Shown piece after piece: positions 16,242-23,686 of a stretch of 64,000 nucleotides of DNA. The translations under genes and the position numbers were made by a program. The notes below the pieces were generated by a model. The model worked only from the letters and a program-made list of their open reading frames with translations. It had not been told where the DNA came from and did no database searches. The stretch lies in the NCBI GenBank assembly GCA_035606915.1, contig DATNDU010000196.1, positions 1-64,000 of the forward strand, read 5' to 3'. Origin of the DNA: Roseiarcus sp035606915 (lineage in GTDB: Bacteria > Pseudomonadota > Alphaproteobacteria > Rhizobiales > Beijerinckiaceae). How positions within the stretch are numbered: position 1 is the first letter of the stretch; every line of letters starts with the position of its first letter.

Positions 16242-17105
16242 ATGGCCTTCACCTACGAGTCCCTGATGGCCTACCCGATCCCGGAGGTCAGGCGGCGGCT
16301 GACCCGGCGCGATGCGGTGTTTTATGCGCTCTCCGTCGGCTTCGGCCAGCAGCCGCTCGATGCGCGCCAGCTCGATTTCGTCGACGCCGACCGCGCCTTG
16401 CGCGCCGTGCCGACGCAATCGGCAGTGCTCGCCCATCCCGGTTTCTGGGCCGCCGATCCGCTGACCGGCATCGACGCCGTGCGCATCGTTCACGGCGAGC
16501 AGCGCATCGCCATGCACCGCCCGCTGCCGGTCGAAGGCGAGGTGATCGGGCGCACCCGCATTACCGGCCTCGTCGACAAGGGGCCGGGTCGCGGCGCGCT
16601 GATGTATTCGCAGAAGGAGCTTGTTGACGCAGCAACGGGCGAACGGCTCGCCACCACCCGCAGCACGACGTTCCTGCGCGGCGACGGCGGCTTCGGTGGC
16701 CCGGTCGGCCCGGTCGAGCCGCCGCACGCCCTGCCCGAAACGCCGCCCGACATCGTCGTCTCCATGCCGACACGGCCGGAGCAGGCGCTGTATTACCGGC
16801 TCAACGGCGACGACAACCCGCTGCACGCCGATCCCGCGATCGCCGCCAAGGCCGGCTTCCCGCGTCCGATCCTGCACGGCCTATGCACGCTGGGAATCGT
16901 CGGCCACGCGCTGCTGCGCGCGCTCGGCGACTACGACGACGGGCGTTTCCGGGAACTGGCGATGCGGTTCTCGGCCCCCGTCTATCCCGGCGAGACGATC
17001 ACGGTCGAGATCTGGAACAACGGTTCGTTCCGCGCCCGCGTCGCCGAGCGCGACGTCGTCGTCGTCAACAATGGCTATGCCGCCTTCGAGAGCGAGAAAC
17101 CATGA
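16242..17105 (+). CDS. MaoC-type (R)-specific enoyl-CoA hydratase, double hotdog
   Basis: A 287-residue double-hotdog hydratase. The N-terminal half (about 1-150) is the non-catalytic MaoC_dehydratas-N-like domain. The C-terminal half carries the hydratase motif in YRLNGDDNPLHADP (about 183-196) and GFPRPILHGLCTLG. Its length is typical of the two-domain peroxisomal MFE-2-like hydratases. ATG 16242 lies 2 bases after the upstream stop, and the stop overlaps the next start. It would hydrate the enoyl-CoA made by the dehydrogenase pair and deliver the beta-hydroxyacyl-CoA to the Cys-less thiolase/DUF35 complex. Confidence 0.88.
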   Translation: MAFTYESLMAYPIPEVRRRLTRRDAVFYALSVGFGQQPLDARQLDFVDADRALRAVPTQSAVLAHPGFWAADPLTGIDAVRIVHGEQRIAMHRPLPVEGEVIGRTRITGLVDKGPGRGALMYSQKELVDAATGERLATTRSTTFLRGDGGFGGPVGPVEPPHALPETPPDIVVSMPTRPEQALYYRLNGDDNPLHADPAIAAKAGFPRPILHGLCTLGIVGHALLRALGDYDDGRFRELAMRFSAPVYPGETITVEIWNNGSFRARVAERDVVVVNNGYAAFESEKP

Positions 17106-17884
17106 CCCAAACCAACCCGGACGCCGCGCCGCTGCTGGAGCGCCGCGACGGCGCGGCGGCGATCCTCACTTTCAACGAGCCGGCCAAGCGCAACGCGCTC
17201 ACCTTCGCCCTGCGCGCCGCGCTTGCCGAGGCGATCGATCGCATCGAGCGCAGCCCCGACATCCGCGCCGTCATACTGACCGGCGGGCCGCAGGCGTTCA
17301 GCGCCGGCGGCGATCTCAGCGCCATGAACGTCGAGGGGCTGGCCGAGGCGCGCGAGCGTTTCCGCGTGCTGCACGGCATAATCCGCGCCATCGTCAAGTC
17401 GAGCAAGCCCTATATCGCGGCGGTGGAAGGCTGGGCCGCCGGCGCCGGGTTCAGCATGGCGCTTTGTTGCGACACCATCGTCGCGGGAACCGGGGCGCGT
17501 TTCGTCGCGGCGTTTCCCAAGGTCGGGCTGGTCGCCGACGCCGGGCTGTTGCACACGCTGGCGGCGCGGGTCGGGCTCGGACGCGCCCGCCAGATCCTGC
17601 TCTACGCGAAGCCGGTGGATACGGCCGCAGCGCTGGCGATGGGCATGATCGACGAGACAGCGCCCGACGGTAAAGCGCTGGAGCGGGCGCTCGAACGCGC
17701 CCGCGAGTTCGACGCGCTGGCGCCGCTGCCGCTGGCGCTCACCAAGGAGTATCTGGCGCGCGGCCTCGACGAGGTGCTGGATTGGGAGCGCAGCCAGCAG
17801 GCGGCGCTGTTCTTCACCGCTGACCATGCGGAAGGCAAGGCGGCGTTCCGCGACAAGCGGCCGCCGCGCTTTCAAGGACGCTGA
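17102..17884 (+). CDS. enoyl-CoA hydratase/isomerase family protein with altered active site
   Basis: A 260-residue crotonase-fold protein with intact oxyanion segments (FSAGGDLSAM near 61-70 and GWAAGAGFSMAL near 108-119). In the segment that normally carries the first catalytic Glu the sequence reads FPKVGLVADAGLLHTL, with Lys and Asp. An ordinary two-Glu hydratase is therefore doubtful, and an isomerase-like or other crotonase chemistry is possible. ATG 17102 overlaps the MaoC stop by 4 bp. It belongs to the 12-gene plus-strand operon. The substrate is unknown. Confidence 0.8.
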   Translation: MTQTNPDAAPLLERRDGAAAILTFNEPAKRNALTFALRAALAEAIDRIERSPDIRAVILTGGPQAFSAGGDLSAMNVEGLAEARERFRVLHGIIRAIVKSSKPYIAAVEGWAAGAGFSMALCCDTIVAGTGARFVAAFPKVGLVADAGLLHTLAARVGLGRARQILLYAKPVDTAAALAMGMIDETAPDGKALERALERAREFDALAPLPLALTKEYLARGLDEVLDWERSQQAALFFTADHAEGKAAFRDKRPPRFQGR

Positions 17885-17887
17885 GAG

Positions 17888-18934
17888 GTGAGCGAGCCTG
17901 CCCTCGACGCCTCCGGCGACATGCTGCGCGAGACCACCGCGCGCGTGCTGCGCAACCTCGTGACCGACGCTGCGCGCGCGCAGATGGCGGGTGGCGCGCT
18001 GCCGTTGGCGCTGTGGTCGGCGCTGGAGGAACTTGGCCTTCCCTACGCCTTGCTGCCGGAGGACGCCGGCGGCTTCGGCGCGCCGCTGGCGCAGGCGCTG
18101 TCGCTGCTGGCGATCGCTGGCGAGCACGCGCTGCCGCTGCCGCTCGCCGACGCCATGCTGGCGCGCTTGTTGCTCGCCAAGGCGGGGGTCGAGGCGCCGC
18201 AGGGCATGTTGGCCCTGGCGCCCGGCGCCGAAGTCGCTCTTGACGGCCGTGGCCGCGCCAGCGGGTGGGCCTGGGGCGTGCCGTGGGGGCGCCACGCCGC
18301 CGCTGTCGTCATCGTCTGCGAGACTCCCGGCGGGCCGGTCATCCTCGCCGCGCCGCAATCGGCTTTGAAAATCGAACCGGGCGCCGACATTGCTGGCGAT
18401 CCCAGCGATACGATCCGGTTCGAGGCGGTGGCGAGCGCGCCGGCGCCGTTCGGGGTCCTGGAAGCACGGGCGGCGGGCGCGGCGACGCGGGCGCTGATGA
18501 TCGCCGGCGCGCTCGGCGCCGTCACCGCGATGACGACGCAATATGCTGGGGAACGCCAGCAATTCGGCCGCGCCATCGGCAAGTTCCAGGCGGTGCAGCA
18601 AAATCTCGCGGTGCTGGCGGGCCAATCGGCGTCCGCCGCCGCCGCCGCCGATTTCGCCGCCGATGCCGTTGCGGCCTGGGGGCCGGGGCTCGTGCCGGCC
18701 GTCGCCGCCGCCAAGCTGCGTTGCGGCGAGGCGGCCGGCCTCGGCGCCGCCATCGCCCACCAGACCCACGGCGCGATCGGCTTCACCCGCGAGCACCGCC
18801 TGCATCGCTATACGCTGCGCCTGTCGGCCTGGCGCGACGCCTACGGCCGCGAAGCCGAATGGGCGCGCTATCTCGGCCGCCATGTCCTCGCCGCCGGACC
18901 CGAGGGTCTGTGGCCCGCGCTCACCGCCCTCTGA
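17888..18934 (+). CDS. acyl-CoA dehydrogenase, small subunit of a probable heteromeric pair
   Basis: A 348-residue acyl-CoA dehydrogenase-fold protein. The C-terminal domain is clear (GERQQFGRAIGKFQAVQ; HQTHGAIGFTREHRLHRYT), but the middle domain lacks the usual TEP...GSD flavin/substrate motif. Such reduced subunits occur in alpha2-beta2 dehydrogenases of steroid side-chain degradation (ChsE1-ChsE2 type), where each subunit supplies part of the FAD and active site. The adjacent gene encodes a full-motif partner. The GTG start at 17888 follows GAG-rich sequence 3 bases after the previous stop. Heteromer formation is inferred from gene pairing and the missing motif. Confidence 0.82.
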   Translation: MSEPALDASGDMLRETTARVLRNLVTDAARAQMAGGALPLALWSALEELGLPYALLPEDAGGFGAPLAQALSLLAIAGEHALPLPLADAMLARLLLAKAGVEAPQGMLALAPGAEVALDGRGRASGWAWGVPWGRHAAAVVIVCETPGGPVILAAPQSALKIEPGADIAGDPSDTIRFEAVASAPAPFGVLEARAAGAATRALMIAGALGAVTAMTTQYAGERQQFGRAIGKFQAVQQNLAVLAGQSASAAAAADFAADAVAAWGPGLVPAVAAAKLRCGEAAGLGAAIAHQTHGAIGFTREHRLHRYTLRLSAWRDAYGREAEWARYLGRHVLAAGPEGLWPALTAL

Positions 18935-18945
18935 CGGCCCCTGAC

Positions 18946-20097
18946 ATGACAAGCTTCGCTTTTCCCGCCCCGCCGCCCTCGCCTGAGAGCGAGGCGTTGC
19001 GCGCCGAGGTCAGGGCCTTCCTGCAACAGGAACTGGCGGACCGCGCGCCGATCGCGCGCGCCCAGAGCTGGAACGGCGTCGACGCCGCTTTCTCGCGCAA
19101 GCTCGGCCAGCGCGGCTGGCTCGGGCTGACCTGGCCGAAGCGCTACGGCGGCCACGAGCGCTCGGCGCTCGAACGCCATGTCCTGCTCGAAGAACTGCTC
19201 GCCGCCGGCGCCCCCGTCGGCGCGCATTGGATCGCCGAGCGCCAGAGCGGCCCGAGCCTGCTGCGCTACGGGACCGAGGCGCAGAAGCTCGCCATCCTGC
19301 CGCGCATCGCCGCCGGCGAATGTTTCTTCTGCATCGGCATGAGCGAGGCCGATGCCGGCTCCGACCTCGCCTCGGTGCGCACCCGCGCGGTGCGAACCGA
19401 GGCGGGCTGGCGCGTCAATGGCGCGAAGCTGTGGACCACCAACGCCCAGCATTGCCAATATATGATCCTGCTCTCCCGCACCGGCGCGGTCGATCCGCAG
19501 CGCCGGCATCACGGCCTGAGCCAGTTCCTCGTCGATCTGTCGCGGCCCGGAATCGCCATCCGGCCGATTGCCAATCTCGCCGGCGAACCTCATTTCAACG
19601 AAGTCGCGTTCACCGATGCGCTGCTGCCGCCGGATGCGATCCTGGGGCTCGAGGGCGAGGGCTGGAGCCAGGTGACCGGCGAACTCGCCTACGAGCGCAG
19701 CGGTCCGGAGCGCTTCCTCTCCTCTTTCACGCTGCTGGTCGAACTGATCCGGGTGTTGTCGCCGGTGGCCGACGAGCGGGCGCAAATCGCTGTCGGCAGA
19801 CTCTGCGCGCAACTCGTCACGCTGCGCCGCATGTCGCGCTCGGTCGCCGGGCTGCTCCAGGCCGGGGCTGACCCGGCGCTCGAAGCGGCGATGGTGAAAG
19901 ATTTGGGCGCGCTGGTCGAGCAGGAGATTCCCGAAGTGGCGCGCGATCTCCTCGCCGACGCGCCGCCGACGCCGGCCTCGCGCGCCTTCGCCGAGGTGCT
20001 CGCCTACACCAGCCTGCACGCGCCGTCGTTTTCGCTGCGCGGCGGCACGCGCGAAATCCTGCGCGGCATCATCGCGCGCGGCTTGGGCTTGCGCTGA
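18946..20097 (+). CDS. acyl-CoA dehydrogenase, large subunit of the pair
   Basis: A 383-residue acyl-CoA dehydrogenase (FadE type), oxidising an acyl-CoA to the 2-enoyl-CoA with FAD. The middle-domain motif is intact (MSEADAGSDLASVRTRAVR, near 127-145), followed by NGAKLWTTNAQHCQYMILL. The C-terminus ends SLRGGTREILRGIIARGLGL. At the position of the usual YEGT Glu it has GGT, so the catalytic base is not evident from this motif. ATG 18946 lies 11 bases after the small-subunit stop. Together the two products probably form one alpha2-beta2 enzyme for a bulky or branched acyl-CoA. Confidence 0.85.
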   Translation: MTSFAFPAPPPSPESEALRAEVRAFLQQELADRAPIARAQSWNGVDAAFSRKLGQRGWLGLTWPKRYGGHERSALERHVLLEELLAAGAPVGAHWIAERQSGPSLLRYGTEAQKLAILPRIAAGECFFCIGMSEADAGSDLASVRTRAVRTEAGWRVNGAKLWTTNAQHCQYMILLSRTGAVDPQRRHHGLSQFLVDLSRPGIAIRPIANLAGEPHFNEVAFTDALLPPDAILGLEGEGWSQVTGELAYERSGPERFLSSFTLLVELIRVLSPVADERAQIAVGRLCAQLVTLRRMSRSVAGLLQAGADPALEAAMVKDLGALVEQEIPEVARDLLADAPPTPASRAFAEVLAYTSLHAPSFSLRGGTREILRGIIARGLGLR

Positions 20098-20117
20098 GGC
20101 ACACGAAGGGAAGCGAT

Positions 20118-20906
20118 ATGAGCGATGCGGTGCTTTTCGAACAGCGGGACGGCATTGTCACCCTGACCCTCAACCGTCCGGAGAAGCGCAATCCAATCTC
20201 CGAGCGCGATGTCGTCGACGCGTTGGTTGACGCCCTGAGCCGGGTGCAGGCCGACATTTCGGCGCGCGTGGTCATCCTGACCGGCGCCGGCAGCGCCTTC
20301 TCCTCCGGCGGCGACCTTCGCGCCATGCAAGCCGCGCTGGAGGAGCGCGCCCGCGATCCCGCCGCGACAATGGCCTATTACACGCAGGGCATCCAGCGCA
20401 TCCCGCTCGCCTTCGAGGCGCTGGACGCGCCGGTGATCGCCGCCGTCAACGGCCCCGCCATCGGCGCCGGCGCCGATCTCGCCTGCATGTGCGACCTGCG
20501 CATTGCCGCCGAGACGGCGCGCTTCGCCGAGAGTTTCGTCAAGCTCGGCATCATTCCCGGCGACGGCGGGGCCTGGTTGCTGCCGCGCATCGTCGGTTGG
20601 TCGAAGGCGTGCGAGATGGCGCTCACCGGCGATCCCGTCTCGGCGCAGGAGGCTTTGGTCTGCGGGCTGGTCTCGCAGGTGGTGCCGAAGGAAGACTTGA
20701 TGCCGGCCGCCCGCCGGCTGGCGCAACGGATCGCCGCCAATCCGCCGCAGGCGGTGCGGGCGACCAAGCGCCTGTTGCGCGAAGCCCGCTTTGCCGGGCT
20801 CGACTCGCTGCTGCGGCTCTCCGCCCATGCGCAGGCCATCGCCCACGCGACGCCCGAGCACCGGCAGGCGCTCGCCGCGGCGCTGGCCAAGACCGCGAAG
20901 AAATAG
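20118..20906 (+). CDS. enoyl-CoA hydratase/isomerase family protein
   Basis: A 262-residue crotonase-superfamily protein closing the Liv/beta-oxidation operon. The oxyanion segments FSSGGDLRAM (about 58-67) and GPAIGAGADLACM (about 112-124) are present. The active-site region reads FVKLGIIPGDGGAWLLPRIVG, resembling members with one acidic residue (GDGG). GGGAAG-like sequence precedes ATG 20118. The downstream gene is convergent and about 60 bases away. The substrate is unknown. Confidence 0.85.
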   Translation: MSDAVLFEQRDGIVTLTLNRPEKRNPISERDVVDALVDALSRVQADISARVVILTGAGSAFSSGGDLRAMQAALEERARDPAATMAYYTQGIQRIPLAFEALDAPVIAAVNGPAIGAGADLACMCDLRIAAETARFAESFVKLGIIPGDGGAWLLPRIVGWSKACEMALTGDPVSAQEALVCGLVSQVVPKEDLMPAARRLAQRIAANPPQAVRATKRLLREARFAGLDSLLRLSAHAQAIAHATPEHRQALAAALAKTAKK

Positions 20907-20967
20907 CGCCAATTCCCCATTCCCGGCCAAGGCGCAGGCGTCTGATCGTTCTGGGCGATGTCCAGGG

Positions 20968-22662
20968 TCAAGTCTGCGCGGGCGGCTTGCGTAGGGCGTC
21001 CCTGAGGGTGTTGCGGGTGATTTTGCCTGTCGCCGTCTTCGGCAGGTCGGCGACGATGCGAATTTCGACAGGGCATTTGTAGGCGGCGAGCCGCTCGCGG
21101 CAAAAACGCGAAAGCGTCGCGATGTCGAGCGTCGTCTCCGGCTTGGCGGACACAAAGGCGATCACCGTCTCGCCGCGGTAGGGGTCAGGCGCGCCGATCA
21201 CGGCGGCCTCACGCACGCCGGGAAAGGCGTAGAGCACGTCCTCCACTTCGCGCGGCCAGACCTTGAAGCCCGAAGCGGAGATCATGTCTTTCTTGCGGTC
21301 CACGAGATAGAACCAGCCGGCGGCATCGAAGAAGCCGACGTCGCCGGTGTGCATCCAGCCGTGCGCGAGCACGTCGGCGGTCTCTTTGGGCTTGCCCCAG
21401 TAGCCAGCCATCACGCCGGGGCCGCGAACGACGACTTCGCCGTGTTCGCCGGGCTTCAGAGGGCGCCGCTCGTCGTCGACGACGATCGCATCAACGCCCG
21501 GCACCGGGATGCCGACGGACAGCGCGCCGGATTGCGGATCAACCGGAATCGCGCCCTCGTTCGGCGCAAGGTGGCTCGGCGCGGTGAGTTCGGTCATGCC
21601 GTAGGAACTGCGGATGGCGCGCCCGAAGCGCGCGGCGAAAGCGTTTATCACCGCCGGAGCGATCGGCGCGCCGCCCGAATAAATGTGCACGAAGCTCGCG
21701 AAGTGGTCTTTTGTCGCTTCGGGTTGGTTCATCAAGGCGATGAAGGCCGTGATCGCCCCGATGACGAAGGTGGGCTTGTGTTCGAGAAAGGCGTCGAGTG
21801 CGACCTGTGGGTGGAAGCGGTAGGTCAACACCTGAGCGGCGCCGGCCGCGAACGCCGCGACCATTTGAATCTCGAACCCGGTGATATGGAACAGCGGCGC
21901 CACCCCGAAAATGCGCGAGGCCGCGCCAAGCTCGAAATGATTGCGGCAAACGAGCGCGTTGGCGACGAGATTGCGATGGGTCAACATCGCGCCCTTCGGA
22001 ACCCCTGTCGTGCCGGAAGTATAGAGCAGAAGCCCGACATCGCTGGACGAAAGGGCGCATTCCGCCGGGGCGGCGGCCGCCGCCGCGAGCACCGAGGCGA
22101 GCGAGCGCCCCGGAGACAAGGCGCGCGGCGGGGTGGGCAGGACGCGCATATCGTCGCGCGCCTGCAACTCGCGGGCGTTCGTCCAGATGAGCAGGCTGGG
22201 CTCGATCGAACCTGCGGCGGGAACGACATTGTCCCACAGGTCGTCCTGACAGAGGACGGCCTTCGGCGTGCAGTCGGCAAACAGCTTTCGTAACTCCGGC
22301 GCGCGATACATCGGATTAAGGCTCACCACGACGGCGCCGGCTTTCCACGCCGCCAGCGCCGCAATGAGGAATTGCGGCGTATTTTGCAGGATGATGGCGA
22401 CGCGATCCCCACGGCCGACGCCCCTGTCCTGGAAATGGCGGGCGAGGCGGTCGCTCAACAGGTCCAACTCGCCGTAGGTCAGCGACGCGTCGAAATAAAA
22501 CAGCGCCGGCGCCTCGCGCGGCGCGGAGCGGAAGAGATCAAGCGCCGTGAGCGCGCCCGGCTCGGGCGGCGCGTTGGCGGGCGTGTAGAGTTTGCTCCAC
22601 GGGCGAGTTGCGGCGGCCTCGTAGGCCCGCGAAAGGTTTGCGAGATCCGGGAGCGTGGTCAC
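20968..22662 (-). CDS. AMP-forming acyl-CoA synthetase (fatty-acid/aromatic-acid ligase family)
   Basis: A 564-residue ANL-superfamily ligase activating an acid to acyl-CoA via an acyl-AMP. The motifs are complete: LLLYTSGTTGVPKGAML (P-loop), GWMHTGDVGFFD (hinge region), YLVDRKKDMISASGFKV and the C-terminal catalytic Lys in PKTATGKITR. The start is GTG 22662 (MTTLPDLANL), with only a weak ribosome binding site. It is the last gene of the minus-strand ABC/GntR operon and follows a truncated dehydrogenase remnant. The chain-length or ring specificity cannot be read from the sequence. Confidence 0.88.
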   Translation of the reverse strand: MTTLPDLANLSRAYEAAATRPWSKLYTPANAPPEPGALTALDLFRSAPREAPALFYFDASLTYGELDLLSDRLARHFQDRGVGRGDRVAIILQNTPQFLIAALAAWKAGAVVVSLNPMYRAPELRKLFADCTPKAVLCQDDLWDNVVPAAGSIEPSLLIWTNARELQARDDMRVLPTPPRALSPGRSLASVLAAAAAAPAECALSSSDVGLLLYTSGTTGVPKGAMLTHRNLVANALVCRNHFELGAASRIFGVAPLFHITGFEIQMVAAFAAGAAQVLTYRFHPQVALDAFLEHKPTFVIGAITAFIALMNQPEATKDHFASFVHIYSGGAPIAPAVINAFAARFGRAIRSSYGMTELTAPSHLAPNEGAIPVDPQSGALSVGIPVPGVDAIVVDDERRPLKPGEHGEVVVRGPGVMAGYWGKPKETADVLAHGWMHTGDVGFFDAAGWFYLVDRKKDMISASGFKVWPREVEDVLYAFPGVREAAVIGAPDPYRGETVIAFVSAKPETTLDIATLSRFCRERLAAYKCPVEIRIVADLPKTATGKITRNTLRDALRKPPAQT

Positions 22663-22871
22663 AGGCGCCTGCCGTAGCTGTCGTGGCGATGCGATCCCCG
22701 CCCCGCCCTCCGATCGTTGGCGCCGCCCGCAACCATCCGCCGCGGAAGCGGCCGGGGCGGCAAGCGGGCCTCGTCGCTAAGCAGGGACGACTGGCCCGAC
22801 AGCGCCGATATCGGCGCGATCTCGGACCCCATCACACCGGCGCCGACGATGCCGAATTTCTCGAAGCTCAT
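22659..22871 (-). pseudogene. truncated 3-hydroxyacyl-CoA dehydrogenase remnant
   Basis: Directly after the GntR stop, a good ribosome binding site (GGGAG) precedes ATG 22871. The peptide MSFEKFGIVGAGVMGSEIA, continuing ISALSGQSSLLSDEA, is the N-terminal NAD-binding fold of 3-hydroxyacyl-CoA dehydrogenase with GxGxxG. After about 35 residues the homology stops, and the frame runs through Arg/Pro-rich sequence to a stop beside the acyl-CoA ligase start. A full enzyme is about 290 residues, so roughly 250 codons are missing. It looks like an internal deletion that fused the gene start to the ligase 5' region. Confidence 0.75.
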
Positions 22872-22878
22872 CTTGGCT

Positions 22879-23649
22879 CTATTCTCCCGGGACAGGCGGC
22901 TGGCGCCTTGCCTTAGCCGCGGCGGCGCCTCTGCCGCCGGGGCGCGGGGTCGGCGGCCGGTCCATCGCCTGGATCTGAAGGCGGGTGCGGCGGATGTGAA
23001 GGCGCACCAGAGTTTGGGCGGCCTCCGCGTCGCGCCCACGGATGGCGTCCATCAGCATCAGGTGATGCGGATCGGTGAAAGGCAACCCGTCTTTCGCCAG
23101 CGATTCCTTCACGAATTGCCGCCGGAAATGTTGCGTGCTGTTCCAGAAGCGCTCGACCATGGCGAGCAATTGCGGCATCCGCGCCCGCGCGTAAGTGCGC
23201 AAGTGAAATTCCCGGTCGCGCTGGATGTAGTCCTCGACCGTCGCGACGCTTTCGAGTTCCCGCACCGCCGCGCCGAGTGCGCCGATGTCCGCGTCGGTGA
23301 GATTAGGCACGCTTTCGAAAATGGCCAGCGGCTCCACGGCTTCGCGGATTTTGTAGATCTCGGTTGACTCCTCGGAATTGACGTCGGCGATCCACGCGCC
23401 CCGGTTGGGCGCGAGCACGACCAGCCCTTCGTTCTCAAGCTGCTTCAGCGCCTCGCGAACAGGAATGCGGCTGGCGCCGAATTGCGCGGCCAGCAGTTCC
23501 TGGCGGATGCGCATGCCCGGGCGCATCTCGCCGCTCAGCACCGCGCTGCGGATTTCGCCGGCAATCCGCTCGCTCAACAGCCGCCCGTCGTCGGACCCTT
23601 GCGCGCTGGGCTCGCTCGAAAGGACGAAATGACGTTGAGAGGCGCTCAT
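22879..23649 (-). CDS. GntR family (FCD-type) transcriptional regulator
   Basis: A 256-residue FadR/FCD-type GntR regulator. The winged helix spans about residues 25-90 (MRPGMRIRQELLAAQFGASR; PVREALKQLENEGLVVLAPN). The all-helical FCD domain follows with metal-site His residues in the usual places. I chose ATG 23649 (MSASQRHFVL); a TTG at 23688 is also in frame but adds 13 residues encoded by a 20-bp tandem repeat. It lies inside the operon, after the transporter ATPase, and probably controls the promoter at about 30.7 kb, where three GTATCCAC sites sit. The effector is unknown, probably a pathway acid. Confidence 0.87.
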   Translation of the reverse strand: MSASQRHFVLSSEPSAQGSDDGRLLSERIAGEIRSAVLSGEMRPGMRIRQELLAAQFGASRIPVREALKQLENEGLVVLAPNRGAWIADVNSEESTEIYKIREAVEPLAIFESVPNLTDADIGALGAAVRELESVATVEDYIQRDREFHLRTYARARMPQLLAMVERFWNSTQHFRRQFVKESLAKDGLPFTDPHHLMLMDAIRGRDAEAAQTLVRLHIRRTRLQIQAMDRPPTPRPGGRGAAAAKARRQPPVPGE

Positions 23650-23686
23650 GCCAGGGTCTCGCAATCCATGCCAGGGGCTCGCAATC
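23648..23686. repeat. tandem 20-bp direct repeat at the gntR 5' end
   Basis: ATGCCAGGGTCTCGCAATC (23648-23666) is followed at a period of 20 bases by ATGCCAGGGGCTCGCAATC (23668-23686), with one mismatch in 19. It spans the junction between the ATPase stop (23685-23687) and the preferred gntR start (23649). One copy therefore places a second potential start region and changes the spacing between the two genes. It is probably a recent slippage or duplication event. Confidence 0.75.
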
